In this document: positions 17,753 through 26,230 of the stretch, piece by piece
Numbering within the stretch: the first letter of the stretch is position 1
How the letters are laid out: each line of letters opens with the position of its first letter
Assembly (NCBI GenBank): GCA_014764515.1
Contig: JACXWD010000010.1
Span: forward strand, 1 to 60,231
Direction: 5' to 3'
DNA length: 60,231 bases
Origin: Candidatus Polarisedimenticola svalbardensis
GTDB lineage: Bacteria; Acidobacteriota; Polarisedimenticolia; Polarisedimenticolales; Polarisedimenticolaceae
Made by a program: the position numbers and the translations under genes
The notes under the pieces: generated by a model
What the model was told of the DNA's origin: nothing
What the model saw: only the letters and a program-made list of their open reading frames with translations
The model's database searches: none

Positions 17753-18610
17753 CTAGGAGCTTTCCAACTCACAGGGAGGCCTGCAGTACAGGCGTAACGG
17801 GCCGGTGCCGGCAGGGTGGTCCAGTTCCAGCATCATGGCATGGAGCCGGTATCCGGGATCGCCGGGCAACGCCGCGCTGTCCGTCGCCGGCAACCCTCCG
17901 GCCTGGTACAGCGGGTCACCGCATAACGGGTGGCCGGCGGCCGCCAGGTGGATCCGGATCTGATGAGGCCGCCCGGTCTCGATTTCAACCTCGGCCAGAA
18001 AGCATCCGTCCCTCTGTGCCAGCACGGTGACCCGGGATCGCGACGGCTTGCCCTCCGGCGATACCGCATGAACCGTCCCCAACAGCGGGTGGGGTACAGG
18101 CCCGATAGTTGCGTCGATTTCAAATCGGTCCTTTGCCGGCACACCCTCCGCCAGGCCGCGGTAAACCTTCCGGACCTTACTCCGTCGCCAGGCTTCCGAC
18201 ACCTTGGCCATCGCCGACCGGTTCCGGGCGAACAGAACCAGCCCCGATGTCCAGCGCCCCAACCGGTGGAGCGGTGAGGCGGACGGGTCGAACTCCCGAA
18301 CGGCGTAGAGCAGGCTGTTCTCGAGGAACCCGCCCCCGGGCAAGGTCGGCAACCCTGCCGGCTTGGCCACTGCCAGCAGCTCCTCGTCCTTGTGCAGCAC
18401 GCCGAAGGTTCTGGGAGCTTCCGGCTCATCCCATGGCGGCCGGCGCCAGGTCAAGCGGTCGCCTTCCAGGCGGACCTGGCCGTTCCGGATCCGTTCCCGC
18501 CAGTCGTCCCGTGTGGAATGAAGGTATTTTTCGGTGAGATAGTCCAGGAGCTGGTCACCCCGGATCGAGCCGGGGAGGGTTTCATGGTAGACGTACCCTT
18601 GATTACGCAT
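17753..18610 (-). CDS. RluA-family pseudouridine synthase-like protein lacking the catalytic Asp
   Basis: The protein (285 residues) has an S4-like N-terminal region followed by the RluA fold: VLHKDEELLAVAKPAGLPT, then HRLGRWTSGLVLFARN, then ETGRPHQIRIHLAAAGHPLCGDPLY. In characterised RluA enzymes the second motif is HRLDxxTSG, where Asp attacks the uridine. Here that position (residue 118) is Gly. The other motifs are intact, so it may bind RNA without pseudouridylating or use a variant mechanism. The ATG at 18610 overlaps the preceding gene's TGA by one base, indicating translational coupling to the lytic transglycosylase. Confidence 0.82.
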   Translation of the reverse strand: MRNQGYVYHETLPGSIRGDQLLDYLTEKYLHSTRDDWRERIRNGQVRLEGDRLTWRRPPWDEPEAPRTFGVLHKDEELLAVAKPAGLPTLPGGGFLENSLLYAVREFDPSASPLHRLGRWTSGLVLFARNRSAMAKVSEAWRRSKVRKVYRGLAEGVPAKDRFEIDATIGPVPHPLLGTVHAVSPEGKPSRSRVTVLAQRDGCFLAEVEIETGRPHQIRIHLAAAGHPLCGDPLYQAGGLPATDSAALPGDPGYRLHAMMLELDHPAGTGPLRLYCRPPCELESS

Positions 18611-19266
18611 CACGCCTGAAGCAGGCCGCAATCCTCGCAGAGCTGCTGGTACAGGCGAAGCACGTTCTCGGCGTAACTGCTGGCGACCTCCGCTCCACTG
18701 TTCCGCATCTGGTGCCGCAGCCGGGTCGGGCCCCGGTTGTAGGCGATAAGCGCCAGCCGCTCGTCACCCTGGAAACGGTCCACCAGTTCCCGGTAGTACC
18801 GTACCCCCAGGCGTACGTTCTGGTTCGGTTCCACCAGGGTGATGTCGCCGGACCACAGCAGGTCATGACGCTCTGCAACGTCTTGTGCAACAAATGGACG
18901 CAACTGCATCAGGCCGATGGCGCCGGCTTCACTGACCACGGCAGGCCGGAAAGAACTTTCCATGGAAATGATAGCGGCTACCAACAGAGGGTCCAGCGCT
19001 TCTGCCCGGGATTCATGGTAGATCGTATCGGCGAGTTGCCGCAGTCGTTCCCGGTCGCCGTATGTGCGGTGCTTCTCTGCCAGGGCCAGAATCGCCGAAC
19101 GGATCCGATTCGCACGTTCGGCATGAGTCATGGTCGGCGCCGATTGAACAAGCGGTTCGTAGGTAACGACGATCACGTCGCGGTCAACCCTGTCGAAAAA
19201 CAACGATGAAGAGAGGGCGACTGCAGCAAGAACGATACATATCGCGGTATGTTTCGATGCTCTCAT
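18610..19266 (-). CDS. Lytic transglycosylase (SLT domain)
   Basis: This 218-residue enzyme would cleave the peptidoglycan MurNAc-GlcNAc bond non-hydrolytically. A single N-terminal hydrophobic segment (about 8-24) acts as signal or anchor and places the domain in the periplasm. The SLT motifs are present: IISMESSF with catalytic Glu103, then GAIGLMQLRP, then NVRLGVRYYREL and ALIAYNRGP. AAGGAG precedes ATG 19266 with suitable spacing. The gene overlaps and precedes the RluA-like gene, so the two form an operon. Confidence 0.92.
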   Translation of the reverse strand: MRASKHTAICIVLAAVALSSSLFFDRVDRDVIVVTYEPLVQSAPTMTHAERANRIRSAILALAEKHRTYGDRERLRQLADTIYHESRAEALDPLLVAAIISMESSFRPAVVSEAGAIGLMQLRPFVAQDVAERHDLLWSGDITLVEPNQNVRLGVRYYRELVDRFQGDERLALIAYNRGPTRLRHQMRNSGAEVASSYAENVLRLYQQLCEDCGLLQA

Positions 19267-19599
19267 CCCTTCTCCTTTCAAGCCGGCGGCAGGTTTGCCG
19301 GGTCGTCTGCTCCACCTAGTCTAGAGCAATCCCGGTACCTGCGCGATGCCAAACCGCCCGGTAGTCTTCGCCCTCCGCCTTCTCGGTGAAATAAAAACGA
19401 GGCCCCGAATACCCTGAAAATCGTCCGGTGGCCGAAGCGGTTCCAGGTGCCTGAAACAAGGGGAGTTATGGCTCTGTTGCGCGGTTCCGGGCTTTCGGGA
19501 AAGCCGGGAATATGGGGAACATCCTTGAAACGGAACGACGTGGAGCGGTAGCAGGAGTGACAAAGATTTGTCCGATCACCTGGTTTATAGTGTCCTCTT
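19267..19599. other. Intergenic region (333 nt) with no gene recognised
   Basis: No convincing coding region is seen. An 80-codon minus-strand open frame (19321-19563) has no family resemblance or ribosome binding site. The right end carries the -10 box of the methyltransferase gene. The left end carries the AAGGAG of the lytic transglycosylase. Confidence 0.5.
19586..19591 (+). promoter_or_regulatory. -10 box close to the start codon (leaderless methyltransferase)
   Basis: TATAGT ends 8 bases before ATG 19600, and no Shine-Dalgarno sequence precedes the ATG (the bases are gtcctctt). Transcription would start at or next to the A of the ATG. No good -35 is visible. Confidence 0.45.
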
Positions 19600-20373
19600 A
19601 TGAGTGCAGTAAATCAGGATAAATTGGAATCGGCCCGCCTGTACCGTCTCCTCCACCGGGGAAGCGAAGGTGATGCTTCCTTCTATATCGACGCCTGCCG
19701 AGGTGCAGGTTCGGTCCTGGAACTGGGGTGTGGTTTCGGCCGGTTGCTGGCGCCGCTGGCCCAGGACGGCATGCAGGTCACCGGCGTGGATCGTGATGAA
19801 GCGATGCTGAAACTTGCGGCGGAGACCGTGGCCGACCTTTCACCTGAGGATGCCGGCAGGGTCGCACTGCTGGAAGGGGACATGACCCGGTTCGACGCCG
19901 GCAAAAAATTCGACCGTGTCTTGATCCCGTTCAACGGGTTGTACTGCCTGTCGTCGGATGAGGCCGTGCTGTCATGTTTCAAAACAGCCAAAGCCCACCT
20001 GGCGGAGAACGGCAGGCTGCTGTTTGACGTCTATACCGTCGATCCGGAAGACGAACCGAACCCCGGGGAGGAAGACGAGGACGCCGTGGAGTACCTCACC
20101 ACGATCCTGGACGGGGACCGGGAGATCGACGTCCGGGAGCGGGACGTCTGGGATCCCCAAGCCTCGACGGTGGAGGTGACCTACCTTTTTACCTTCCGGG
20201 AGGGTGGGGCGGCCCGCCAGGTCCGGCAGACCATCGTGCACCGCTATATGACGCCGGAGACCACCCTGCAGTTACTGGACCAGGCAGGCTTCCGGGTAAT
20301 GGCGAAATACGGCGGTTTTACCCGTGAGGAGCCGGACCGGGACAGCGTCCACCTGATCGTGGAGGCCGGTTAA
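19600..20373 (+). CDS. Class I SAM-dependent methyltransferase
   Basis: The protein has 257 residues with a Rossmann methyltransferase domain. Motif I is VLELGCGFGRLLAPLA (about residues 36-51), the acidic end of strand 2 is VTGVDRDEAML, and FDRVLIPFNGLYCL is motif IV-like. The substrate is not predictable; the YdaC/UbiE-like fold covers many small-molecule enzymes. The ATG has no Shine-Dalgarno, but a TATAGT lies 8 bases upstream, suggesting a leaderless message. It stands alone between the lytic transglycosylase (divergent) and the ferredoxin. Confidence 0.85.
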   Translation: MSAVNQDKLESARLYRLLHRGSEGDASFYIDACRGAGSVLELGCGFGRLLAPLAQDGMQVTGVDRDEAMLKLAAETVADLSPEDAGRVALLEGDMTRFDAGKKFDRVLIPFNGLYCLSSDEAVLSCFKTAKAHLAENGRLLFDVYTVDPEDEPNPGEEDEDAVEYLTTILDGDREIDVRERDVWDPQASTVEVTYLFTFREGGAARQVRQTIVHRYMTPETTLQLLDQAGFRVMAKYGGFTREEPDRDSVHLIVEAG

Positions 20374-20426
20374 CCCCTGCATGTGAATCAGAACCCAAAA
20401 GGTACTGATTTCAGCGGTTTAACTAT

Positions 20427-20441
20427 GGACCATCATGGTCC
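20427..20441. promoter_or_regulatory. Perfect dyad upstream of the ferredoxin gene
   Basis: GGACCATCATGGTCC has two 7-base arms around one central base, about 100 bases before the ferredoxin start. It could be an operator or a short transcript hairpin for the upstream gene. There is no T-run after it, so a terminator role is weak. Confidence 0.3.
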
Positions 20442-20469
20442 GTGATTCAGGATGCACAGTCGGAAATGA

Positions 20470-20739
<270 letters not shown>

Positions 20740-20769
20740 ACACAGCAGAGCAACGCGAAAATCTTCAAG

Positions 20770-20798
20770 CCGGACCCCGTATGGGGTCCGGTTTTTTT
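20770..20798 (+). terminator. Rho-independent terminator after the ferredoxin gene
   Basis: A 9-bp perfect stem (CCGGACCCC / GGGGTCCGG) with loop GTAT is followed by seven T. Confidence 0.92.
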
Positions 20799-20998
20799 GT
20801 GCGTAAGAAACAGAATCACAATTCTTGGTTAAGCTCATGGCGGTCAGAAGCCGGGGGATCCGCTGATGGTTGTAAAGAGCCGGTCCAATAGGGTGGCGCC
20901 GATCACCAAGAAGGATCTGGGTTCTCGGCACGATTGGGTTGTTCCATTTAGGCTATCGCGTAATCAAGCACTACACGACGGAGTCTAGAGGGGATATC

Positions 20999-21109
20999 TT
21001 GTGGCTAGCTGCATTCATACTGTTATTTCCGATTTCTTTCCTGGCCTACTATTGGATCCATGTTGACAAGTATCTAGAGGAGGAGGCGATAACAAGTGAT
21101 GGGCTTTAG
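20999..21109 (+). CDS. Small (36 aa) single-pass membrane protein
   Basis: A TTG start at 20999 preceded by AGAGGGG (20987-20993, spacing 5) opens a 36-residue frame ending at TAG 21107. It begins with a hydrophobic stretch (WLAAFILLFPISFLAYYWI) and ends in an acidic tail (DKYLEEEAITSDGL), a typical small membrane protein. The end overlaps the strong AGAGGAGGAGG preceding the next frame, so translation may be coupled. There is no database evidence here, and the non-ATG start keeps confidence modest. Confidence 0.42.
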   Translation: MWLAAFILLFPISFLAYYWIHVDKYLEEEAITSDGL

Positions 21110-21641
21110 TTGTGGGTCAAGAGCTAAAAAGGCGCACCGCGCGGGACGCATGAAGAGAAAATTGTCCGTCGGCCTCCTGATAGTCATGACCGTTATTCTC
21201 GGATGTCTCGGTGGGGTGGAGCAGCCTCAGCGATTCGCTCAAGAACTTCAAGAAATCATCTTGAGTGGAGACGTCGACGCATTTGAAGACATCTGCACTG
21301 CGACGTTCCCGGACCAGCCTGATTTCATTGAGGACCTGGTTCGATATGTGTTCGGAGATGTCACCGCGCAATTCTCGATCCGATCGTTCATGCTGGATCA
21401 AGATCTGGAAATATATGTCGGGCCCTTTGGCAGCGGCGAGGATGGTGTGAAGCGATGGCTGGTCATTTATTACGACCCTGCGGTTATTGACTTCTCCACC
21501 AAGGTGTCGCCGACTCAACTGGAAGAACATTGGCAAACCGGGTATGTGGAAACGGTTGTGGAGTGCACCGATGGGGTGTGCGTATTTCCGGACACGGCGT
21601 TCCAGTACGCAACGTCACCTACATGGGTCGGGGATTACTAG
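21096..21641 (+). CDS. Hypothetical lipoprotein
   Basis: Starts at GTG 21096 or ATG 21099 are served by GGAGGAGG at 21079-21086, while ATG 21150 gives a more typical lipoprotein: MKRKLSVGLLIVMTVILGC with a lipobox Cys. If the longer start is used, an 18-residue basic tail precedes the signal. The mature part (about 140 residues) is acidic with no recognised domain. It contains a Cys pair near the end (VVECTDGVCVF). Base composition is lower in GC than the flanks, in line with an accessory patch. Function unknown. Confidence 0.65.
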   Translation: MMGFSCGSRAKKAHRAGRMKRKLSVGLLIVMTVILGCLGGVEQPQRFAQELQEIILSGDVDAFEDICTATFPDQPDFIEDLVRYVFGDVTAQFSIRSFMLDQDLEIYVGPFGSGEDGVKRWLVIYYDPAVIDFSTKVSPTQLEEHWQTGYVETVVECTDGVCVFPDTAFQYATSPTWVGDY

Positions 21642-21688
21642 TAAGCGGAGCGCTCCGGATGTGATCTCTACTTGAGCTCGACGCATAA

Positions 21689-21724
21689 TTGACCTATATT
21701 AGGATCTGTATTTAGATTCTAAAT
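21689..21724 (+). promoter_or_regulatory. Promoter and palindromic operator of the toxin-antitoxin pair
   Basis: TTGACC (21689-21694) serves as -35 with possible -10 TAGATT 18 bases on. ATTTAGATTCTAAAT (21710-21724) is a 7-base-arm palindrome overlapping that -10, ten bases before the antitoxin ATG. This placement fits autoregulation by the antitoxin, which is typical of such modules. Confidence 0.55.
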
Positions 21725-21733
21725 GAGGTCGAA

Positions 21734-22030
21734 ATGAAGCAAAAGCTTCGAGTTTCAAAGGATATCCTCCCTCTGGGCGAGTTCAAGGCCAAGGCCTCCC
21801 AGGTTCTTCGAGATCTCCATGAAAGCCGGCGGGCAATCGTCATCACCCAGAATGGCCGGCCGGCAGCCGTACTGATCACTCCTGAGGACTTCGATCTTCT
21901 CCATGAAAAGGAGCGGTTCCTTGAGGCGGTTCAAGAGGGCATGGAGGATGTGGCGGCGGGACGGGTTACGGATAATCGGTATCTGGCTAAGAAATATGAT
22001 TTAGACCCGGGTTCTGTTCACGAACCATGA
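21734..22030 (+). CDS. Type II antitoxin, Phd/YefM family
   Basis: This 98-residue antitoxin has the Phd/YefM N-terminal DNA-binding fold: LGEFKAKASQVLRDLHESRRAIVITQNGRPAAVLITPEDF. The C-terminal tail (VTDNRYLAKKYDLDP) would wrap the toxin. GAGG lies five bases before ATG 21734. The last four bases overlap the toxin start (ATGA), the usual arrangement of these modules. It would repress its own promoter through the palindrome just upstream. Confidence 0.9.
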   Translation: MKQKLRVSKDILPLGEFKAKASQVLRDLHESRRAIVITQNGRPAAVLITPEDFDLLHEKERFLEAVQEGMEDVAAGRVTDNRYLAKKYDLDPGSVHEP

Positions 22031-22320
22031 CGCTGAAATGGTCGGATCGGGCAGTGGCGGATCTGGATTCAATCCATGCCTCCATCGCCCGCGACAGTCC
22101 ATATGCAGCCCGCCGATGGGTCGGGCGTCTCTGGTCAGAAGCCCAACAACTGGAGACTACTCCATGGATCGGTCGTGTTGTTCCGGAACTGCAGCGAGAA
22201 GAAATCCGAGAACTCCTGATTAGGAACTACAGGCTTGTCTACCAGGTGGGCGAGAAGACAGTGGATATCCTCACCGTATTCGAACGGCACCGCAGGTTTC
22301 CCGCCGATTCGTCGGAATGA
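22027..22320 (+). CDS. Type II toxin, ParE/RelE family
   Basis: The 97-residue toxin has the ParE/RelE fold: an N-terminal KWSDRAVADLDSIHASIARDSPYAARRWVGRL segment, then PWIGRVVPELQREEIRELLIRNYRLVYQV and VDILTVFERHRRFP. The length, the motif G-R-V-P-E and the basic R-N-Y-R-L-V-Y stretch match ParE-type gyrase inhibitors more than RelE ribonucleases, but the exact target is not certain. It is translationally coupled to the antitoxin and ends 8 bases before the convergent stop of the hydrolase-DedA-ATP-grasp gene. Confidence 0.9.
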   Translation: MTLKWSDRAVADLDSIHASIARDSPYAARRWVGRLWSEAQQLETTPWIGRVVPELQREEIRELLIRNYRLVYQVGEKTVDILTVFERHRRFPADSSE

Positions 22321-22328
22321 TCTGAACC

Positions 22329-24890
22329 TTAATTCCGCCGCACAGCCTCGGTCCGGTAATGCTTCATCAACCTGAACAGCTCTCGAATGCTTGTCGGTTC
22401 GGCGCCTCTCTCCCTGTTTCTCTTCCCGATCTCGAATGCGATGTCCCACTGCCTGACCAGGGTTTTCCATGCCTCCCAGAGGGAGGTCCTGCGGTCGTAG
22501 ATGTGGGTCGCTTCCGAAGTGACGCCGTTAAGCTCGATGATTTTGAAATTTCTGCCGCCGGTCAATTCTTCGGCAGTTCTCGTGCGGATGTCGTAGCGGC
22601 CGAACCAGAAGCCTTCAAAGGATGAGCTGATCTGCTCGATGGCAGCTTCCAGTTCGGGACTGTTCACCCACATCCCGTCCAGGAATACCGCACCGCGGCA
22701 GTGGGTTCCCAGCTCGGCCAGGCGGACACGTTCTCCCGCATTCGGAGTGCGGTCGGCGGCATCCGGATGGGCCTTCAGGTAGAACTTCGCCATGGCCACG
22801 GCGCGCTTGTCGTTGAGGATCAACTGTTCCAGTGTCTGTCTGCCGTCCCCGGTGACGTCGGGAATAACCTTCTCGGTGATACTGAAAATCGTTCCTTTAG
22901 ATTCTCCAGGCAGGCAGTACCAGAACACACCGAACTCGGGGCCGGGAGCGTATTCCTGCAGGATCATCGGCTCCAGGATTGATGAAAGCCCGGATTCCAG
23001 CTGCTTGCTGTTCCGGATGATCTTCACACCGGAGCCTCGCTGGCCGATGTCCGGTTTCAGGACAACTGGGAAGTCGAGCTGCTCACGGGCCATGAATTCC
23101 TGAGCCGTCTTGAGACTGGCCGCAACCGGGATCCGTATGTGCCGGGCGATGAACTCCCGGTTGCCTTCTAGGCTGTCCAGGATGTCGCTTTTGGATTCGG
23201 CAATGAAGCCGCCGGAGGGGATCCCCGGGTTTGCCGCAGTGAACAGTGTCATGGATCGGTGTTTCAGTCCCAGCCACAGGATGTGAAGGACGATCGGCGG
23301 GTAGAACATCCATGGTGGCCAGAACTCCCAGTGTCGTATCCGGGTCAAACGGCCCTGCATCCGCTTTCGCCCCCGCCAGGTCAACAGCGGGACCAGCATC
23401 CGGACCAGGATGAACAGGAGGATGGCCAAACCGATCAGAACCGGCAGGCCGTAAGTTTCGGCGAGTCCCAGCCATGCCACGGCGTCGGATCCTGCGAACA
23501 TCGCCAGTGCTACCAGGATCGGCGTCCAGGCGCCGGCGGCGAGGATGAAGTACAGGCAGAATTTCAGGAACCCGGTCTGGAACATGCCGGCGGCAAAGTA
23601 GGTCGGGAGGCGGGTGCCCGGCGTGAACCGGGACAGGGCGATCACAACCGGCCCCCGTCGGTTGAACCATCGGGAGCCCTGCTCCACCCTTTCCGCTGTA
23701 AGGAACCACTTCAGAGGAGCCCGGTGGATCGCCGCCCGGCCGATCCAGCGTCCTGCCAGGAACAACATCACGTCGCCGATGAAAATCCCGATGAAGCAGG
23801 CCAGCGCTCCTGGAAGGAACCCGATCCTGCCCTGGGCGACCATCAGCCCGGTGACGATGCAGGTCAGATCCTCACTGACCATGGTCGCCAGGGCGATGAG
23901 CAGCATCAGGACCAGGAGGGCGACGCCGGTCGCTGCCGGAGCGTCGGATGATTCATGAAGCTGTTGTGATTGGGCGATACGGGCAGGATCGGCGTCGTCG
24001 CGCCACGGCATCCGGCCGGCCTCCACCTCCAGAAGGAACTCGCCGATCACTGTTGCCAGCATCTCGCCTCGAGAGAAAACCATGAAGTGGCTGAAGGGCG
24101 TTGCGTGCAGCTCCGAGTGGGGAACAATGCGGTGGTGCTCCTCGGCCACGGCGAACGGGACCAGGATGTCCTCCCTGCCGTGGATGATCTTCACAGGTGG
24201 CTGCAGTTCGGTGAGGATTCTGCGAAGCGGCCTCTGGTCCGAGTCGTAGAAGTTTCTGGCGTACGGGATGTCCATCATCCCGCCGTCCAGCAGGCCGAAA
24301 TGGGGCAGCCCTTCCAGGATCAGCCTCATGACGGTGAGCTGGGCGCCGTGGATCAGGTGGTTGAGCCGGTAGTGACCAGACAGTTCCAGTTCCTGGACAC
24401 CGATAGCCGACAGCAGGGTGACGGAGGCTACCCGGTTCGGCGCCAGGTCGTAAAGATTCAGGGCTACGCCCCCACCCATGCTGAACCCTACGACATGGAC
24501 CTGTTCGATCCGTTCCCGTTCCAGGAACTGCGCGAGGTATTCGGCGTGGGATCGGATGGAGTAGTCGGGGATGTTCCGCGTCGAGTGGCCGAATCCGGGA
24601 AGGTCGGGAATCAGGATCCTGCGGCTGCCTTTCATGGCGGCGGCCATCTTCCTGAAATCGGCGCCCCGCCCCGGGCTGCCGTGGATCAACAGCACCGGCC
24701 TGCGTTCCGGTGAAGCTGTTCCGGCAAGATCTTCCAGCGCCAGTTGCACCTGCCCCAGTTCGACAGTGCGGATGCCAGGTGACGGTTCGGGTTGTCGTGT
24801 GTCTGCGGCCCACCTTACGGTGTGGGACAGAATCAGCAGGACGGCATAGACCAGTATCGTCGGCCCGAGCACTCTGCGTTTTTCGGGCAA
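22329..24890 (-). CDS. Triple fusion: alpha/beta hydrolase - DedA (VTT) - ATP-grasp
   Basis: The product has 853 residues. A signal-anchor (about 10-25) precedes an alpha/beta hydrolase with nucleophile elbow GFSMGG (Ser137), HGREDILVPF (acid) and FSHFMVF (His). A DedA/VTT membrane domain (about 325-505) shows EDLTCIVTGLMVAQG, FIGDVMLFLAGRW, FTPGTRLPTYFAAG and several TM helices. An ATP-grasp-like domain (about 590-800) carries FPVVLKPDIGQRGSGVKI, LQEYAPGPEFGVF and FKIIELNGVTSEATH. The start is TTG 24890 with GGAG 6 bases upstream. It is the last gene of the acyltransferase operon. DedA proteins are linked to lipid flipping and ATP-grasp enzymes make amide bonds, so lipid remodelling is likely but unproven. 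Confidence 0.88.
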   Translation of the reverse strand: MPEKRRVLGPTILVYAVLLILSHTVRWAADTRQPEPSPGIRTVELGQVQLALEDLAGTASPERRPVLLIHGSPGRGADFRKMAAAMKGSRRILIPDLPGFGHSTRNIPDYSIRSHAEYLAQFLERERIEQVHVVGFSMGGGVALNLYDLAPNRVASVTLLSAIGVQELELSGHYRLNHLIHGAQLTVMRLILEGLPHFGLLDGGMMDIPYARNFYDSDQRPLRRILTELQPPVKIIHGREDILVPFAVAEEHHRIVPHSELHATPFSHFMVFSRGEMLATVIGEFLLEVEAGRMPWRDDADPARIAQSQQLHESSDAPAATGVALLVLMLLIALATMVSEDLTCIVTGLMVAQGRIGFLPGALACFIGIFIGDVMLFLAGRWIGRAAIHRAPLKWFLTAERVEQGSRWFNRRGPVVIALSRFTPGTRLPTYFAAGMFQTGFLKFCLYFILAAGAWTPILVALAMFAGSDAVAWLGLAETYGLPVLIGLAILLFILVRMLVPLLTWRGRKRMQGRLTRIRHWEFWPPWMFYPPIVLHILWLGLKHRSMTLFTAANPGIPSGGFIAESKSDILDSLEGNREFIARHIRIPVAASLKTAQEFMAREQLDFPVVLKPDIGQRGSGVKIIRNSKQLESGLSSILEPMILQEYAPGPEFGVFWYCLPGESKGTIFSITEKVIPDVTGDGRQTLEQLILNDKRAVAMAKFYLKAHPDAADRTPNAGERVRLAELGTHCRGAVFLDGMWVNSPELEAAIEQISSSFEGFWFGRYDIRTRTAEELTGGRNFKIIELNGVTSEATHIYDRRTSLWEAWKTLVRQWDIAFEIGKRNRERGAEPTSIRELFRLMKHYRTEAVRRN

Positions 24891-24903
24891 GCGGGTCTCC
24901 CGG

Positions 24904-25446
24904 TCAGACGGCTGGGTGGCCGGTCTGCTGCTCCCAATACCGTAGTGTGGAAGGGGCCACGCCGAATGCCTGGCCGGTCTCGAACCCCCTTGCGGCCAGC
25001 AGCAGCCGGATGATGGCGTAATGGTGGACCGTGTGGCTGAACAGGAACTGCAACTCTCGAAGGACCGAAGAAGCAGCCCAGGGAGCAGAGTCGTGGCCTG
25101 CTCCTGCAGGAGCTTCGCCCCGGGTTCTGATCAGGCGCCCGGCATCGTTGTCGTTAATGGTTTCCAGCTTTCCGATCAGCGCTTCCATACGTTCCGCCGC
25201 GTATAGCCGGTCCCCGGCGATGCGGTCGTCCCGTTGCCGGCATTCGTAGTCCACTTCTCCGGAGTCGAGGCCTGCCAGGAGGCAGAAGTAGAAGTCCATG
25301 CCGTGGCGAAACTGCATGCCGACGCCGCCGGCCTGGGGCCGACCGGTTTCCGGTTCATACAATCCGTCTTCCAGCCGGCGAATCAGGTCGAGGCCTTGCT
25401 GGAGGACGGCGATGTTCGGTCCTGCCGGCAGCATTGCGAGATCCAT
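24904..25446 (-). CDS. DinB/YfiT-like metal-binding protein
   Basis: This 180-residue four-helix-bundle type protein shows FRHGMDFYFCLL near the N-terminus and FLFSHTVHHYAIIRLLL near the C-terminus. The His positions match the metal ligands of DinB/YfiT proteins, which often act in thiol-dependent or small-molecule transfer reactions. There is no signal peptide, so it is cytoplasmic. It lies in the acyltransferase operon, 8 bases after the preceding gene and 13 before the fusion gene. No specific substrate can be given. Confidence 0.72.
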   Translation of the reverse strand: MDLAMLPAGPNIAVLQQGLDLIRRLEDGLYEPETGRPQAGGVGMQFRHGMDFYFCLLAGLDSGEVDYECRQRDDRIAGDRLYAAERMEALIGKLETINDNDAGRLIRTRGEAPAGAGHDSAPWAASSVLRELQFLFSHTVHHYAIIRLLLAARGFETGQAFGVAPSTLRYWEQQTGHPAV

Positions 25447-25454
25447 GAACGCTC

Positions 25455-26216
25455 CTATTCCGGCACCGGCCGGAACCGGGATTTTACCGCCTCATGAAGT
25501 TCGATGGCGAGTTGTTTCCGATCCCCGTTGATGACCGGCTCACTCCCGAACACCAGCGAGGCCCGGAACCGGGGCAAACCAAATAAACCGATCAGATGGG
25601 GCAGGAATTCCATGTTTCCCCACCAGCAGACCGATTCCCGGGCGGAAAGGTGCCCCTCCGGGGTCTCGTAGCGGATGCTGGCGTGGAAAACCGGGAAGCG
25701 GCCCTGGGCCGCCGGTTCCAGGAGGGAAGAGCGGAAGGGCGGAACCGTTTCCCCGTTGCTGCTGGTCCCCTCGGGGAAAATCACGACCCCGACACCGGCC
25801 TGGTACGGCACCTTCAATTGCTCGATCACCCGGGGGATATCGCGTTTCAGGTCCCGATTGAGGAATATGGTGCCGCCGGCCGGCACCATCGGTCCGAACA
25901 GGGGCCACTCCTTGATGTCGGCCCGGGCAACGAAGGTGCATGGCACCCTCGAGACCAGCAGGACAATGTCCACATAGCTCAGGTGGTTGGCGACCAGCAG
26001 GAACGGGCTGGGGGGAGGCTCTCCCTCCACCGTGACCTCCATCCCCAGAGCCCTTGCGATTACCCGCGCCCAGATATGGAATACCCGGGCGCGCCAGCGG
26101 GGGACCGAGCCGCCGGTCAGGCGGATGAACGGCACTCCACAGGTAATGACCAACCAGGTCACAGGTGTGACGATGGCGAACGCGGCCATCTTGAACCCGA
26201 CCCGGATAGATTTCAT
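25455..26216 (-). CDS. olsA: 1-acyl-glycerol-3-phosphate acyltransferase (PlsC/OlsA-like)
   Basis: This 253-residue acyltransferase has a hydrophobic N-terminus (about 10-30), the catalytic NHLSYVD (HX4D, about 76-82) and FPEGTSSNGE. It transfers an acyl chain from acyl-ACP to a lysolipid. Because the adjacent upstream gene is OlsB-like, the partner reaction may be O-acylation of lyso-ornithine lipid (OlsA). The symbol is therefore given on context; PlsC is the alternative. Spacing to the neighbours is 8 and 14 bases. Confidence 0.8.
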   Translation of the reverse strand: MKSIRVGFKMAAFAIVTPVTWLVITCGVPFIRLTGGSVPRWRARVFHIWARVIARALGMEVTVEGEPPPSPFLLVANHLSYVDIVLLVSRVPCTFVARADIKEWPLFGPMVPAGGTIFLNRDLKRDIPRVIEQLKVPYQAGVGVVIFPEGTSSNGETVPPFRSSLLEPAAQGRFPVFHASIRYETPEGHLSARESVCWWGNMEFLPHLIGLFGLPRFRASLVFGSEPVINGDRKQLAIELHEAVKSRFRPVPE

Positions 26217-26230
26217 CGACAGTGCCCCGC

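Noticed and set aside
19321-19563. 80-codon minus-strand frame
   Set aside because: No start signal, no family resemblance and Pro/Arg-rich composition.
20893-20988. 31-residue ORF (GTG start) between the ferredoxin terminator and the small membrane ORF
   Set aside because: Short, non-hydrophobic and without a ribosome binding site or recognisable motif.
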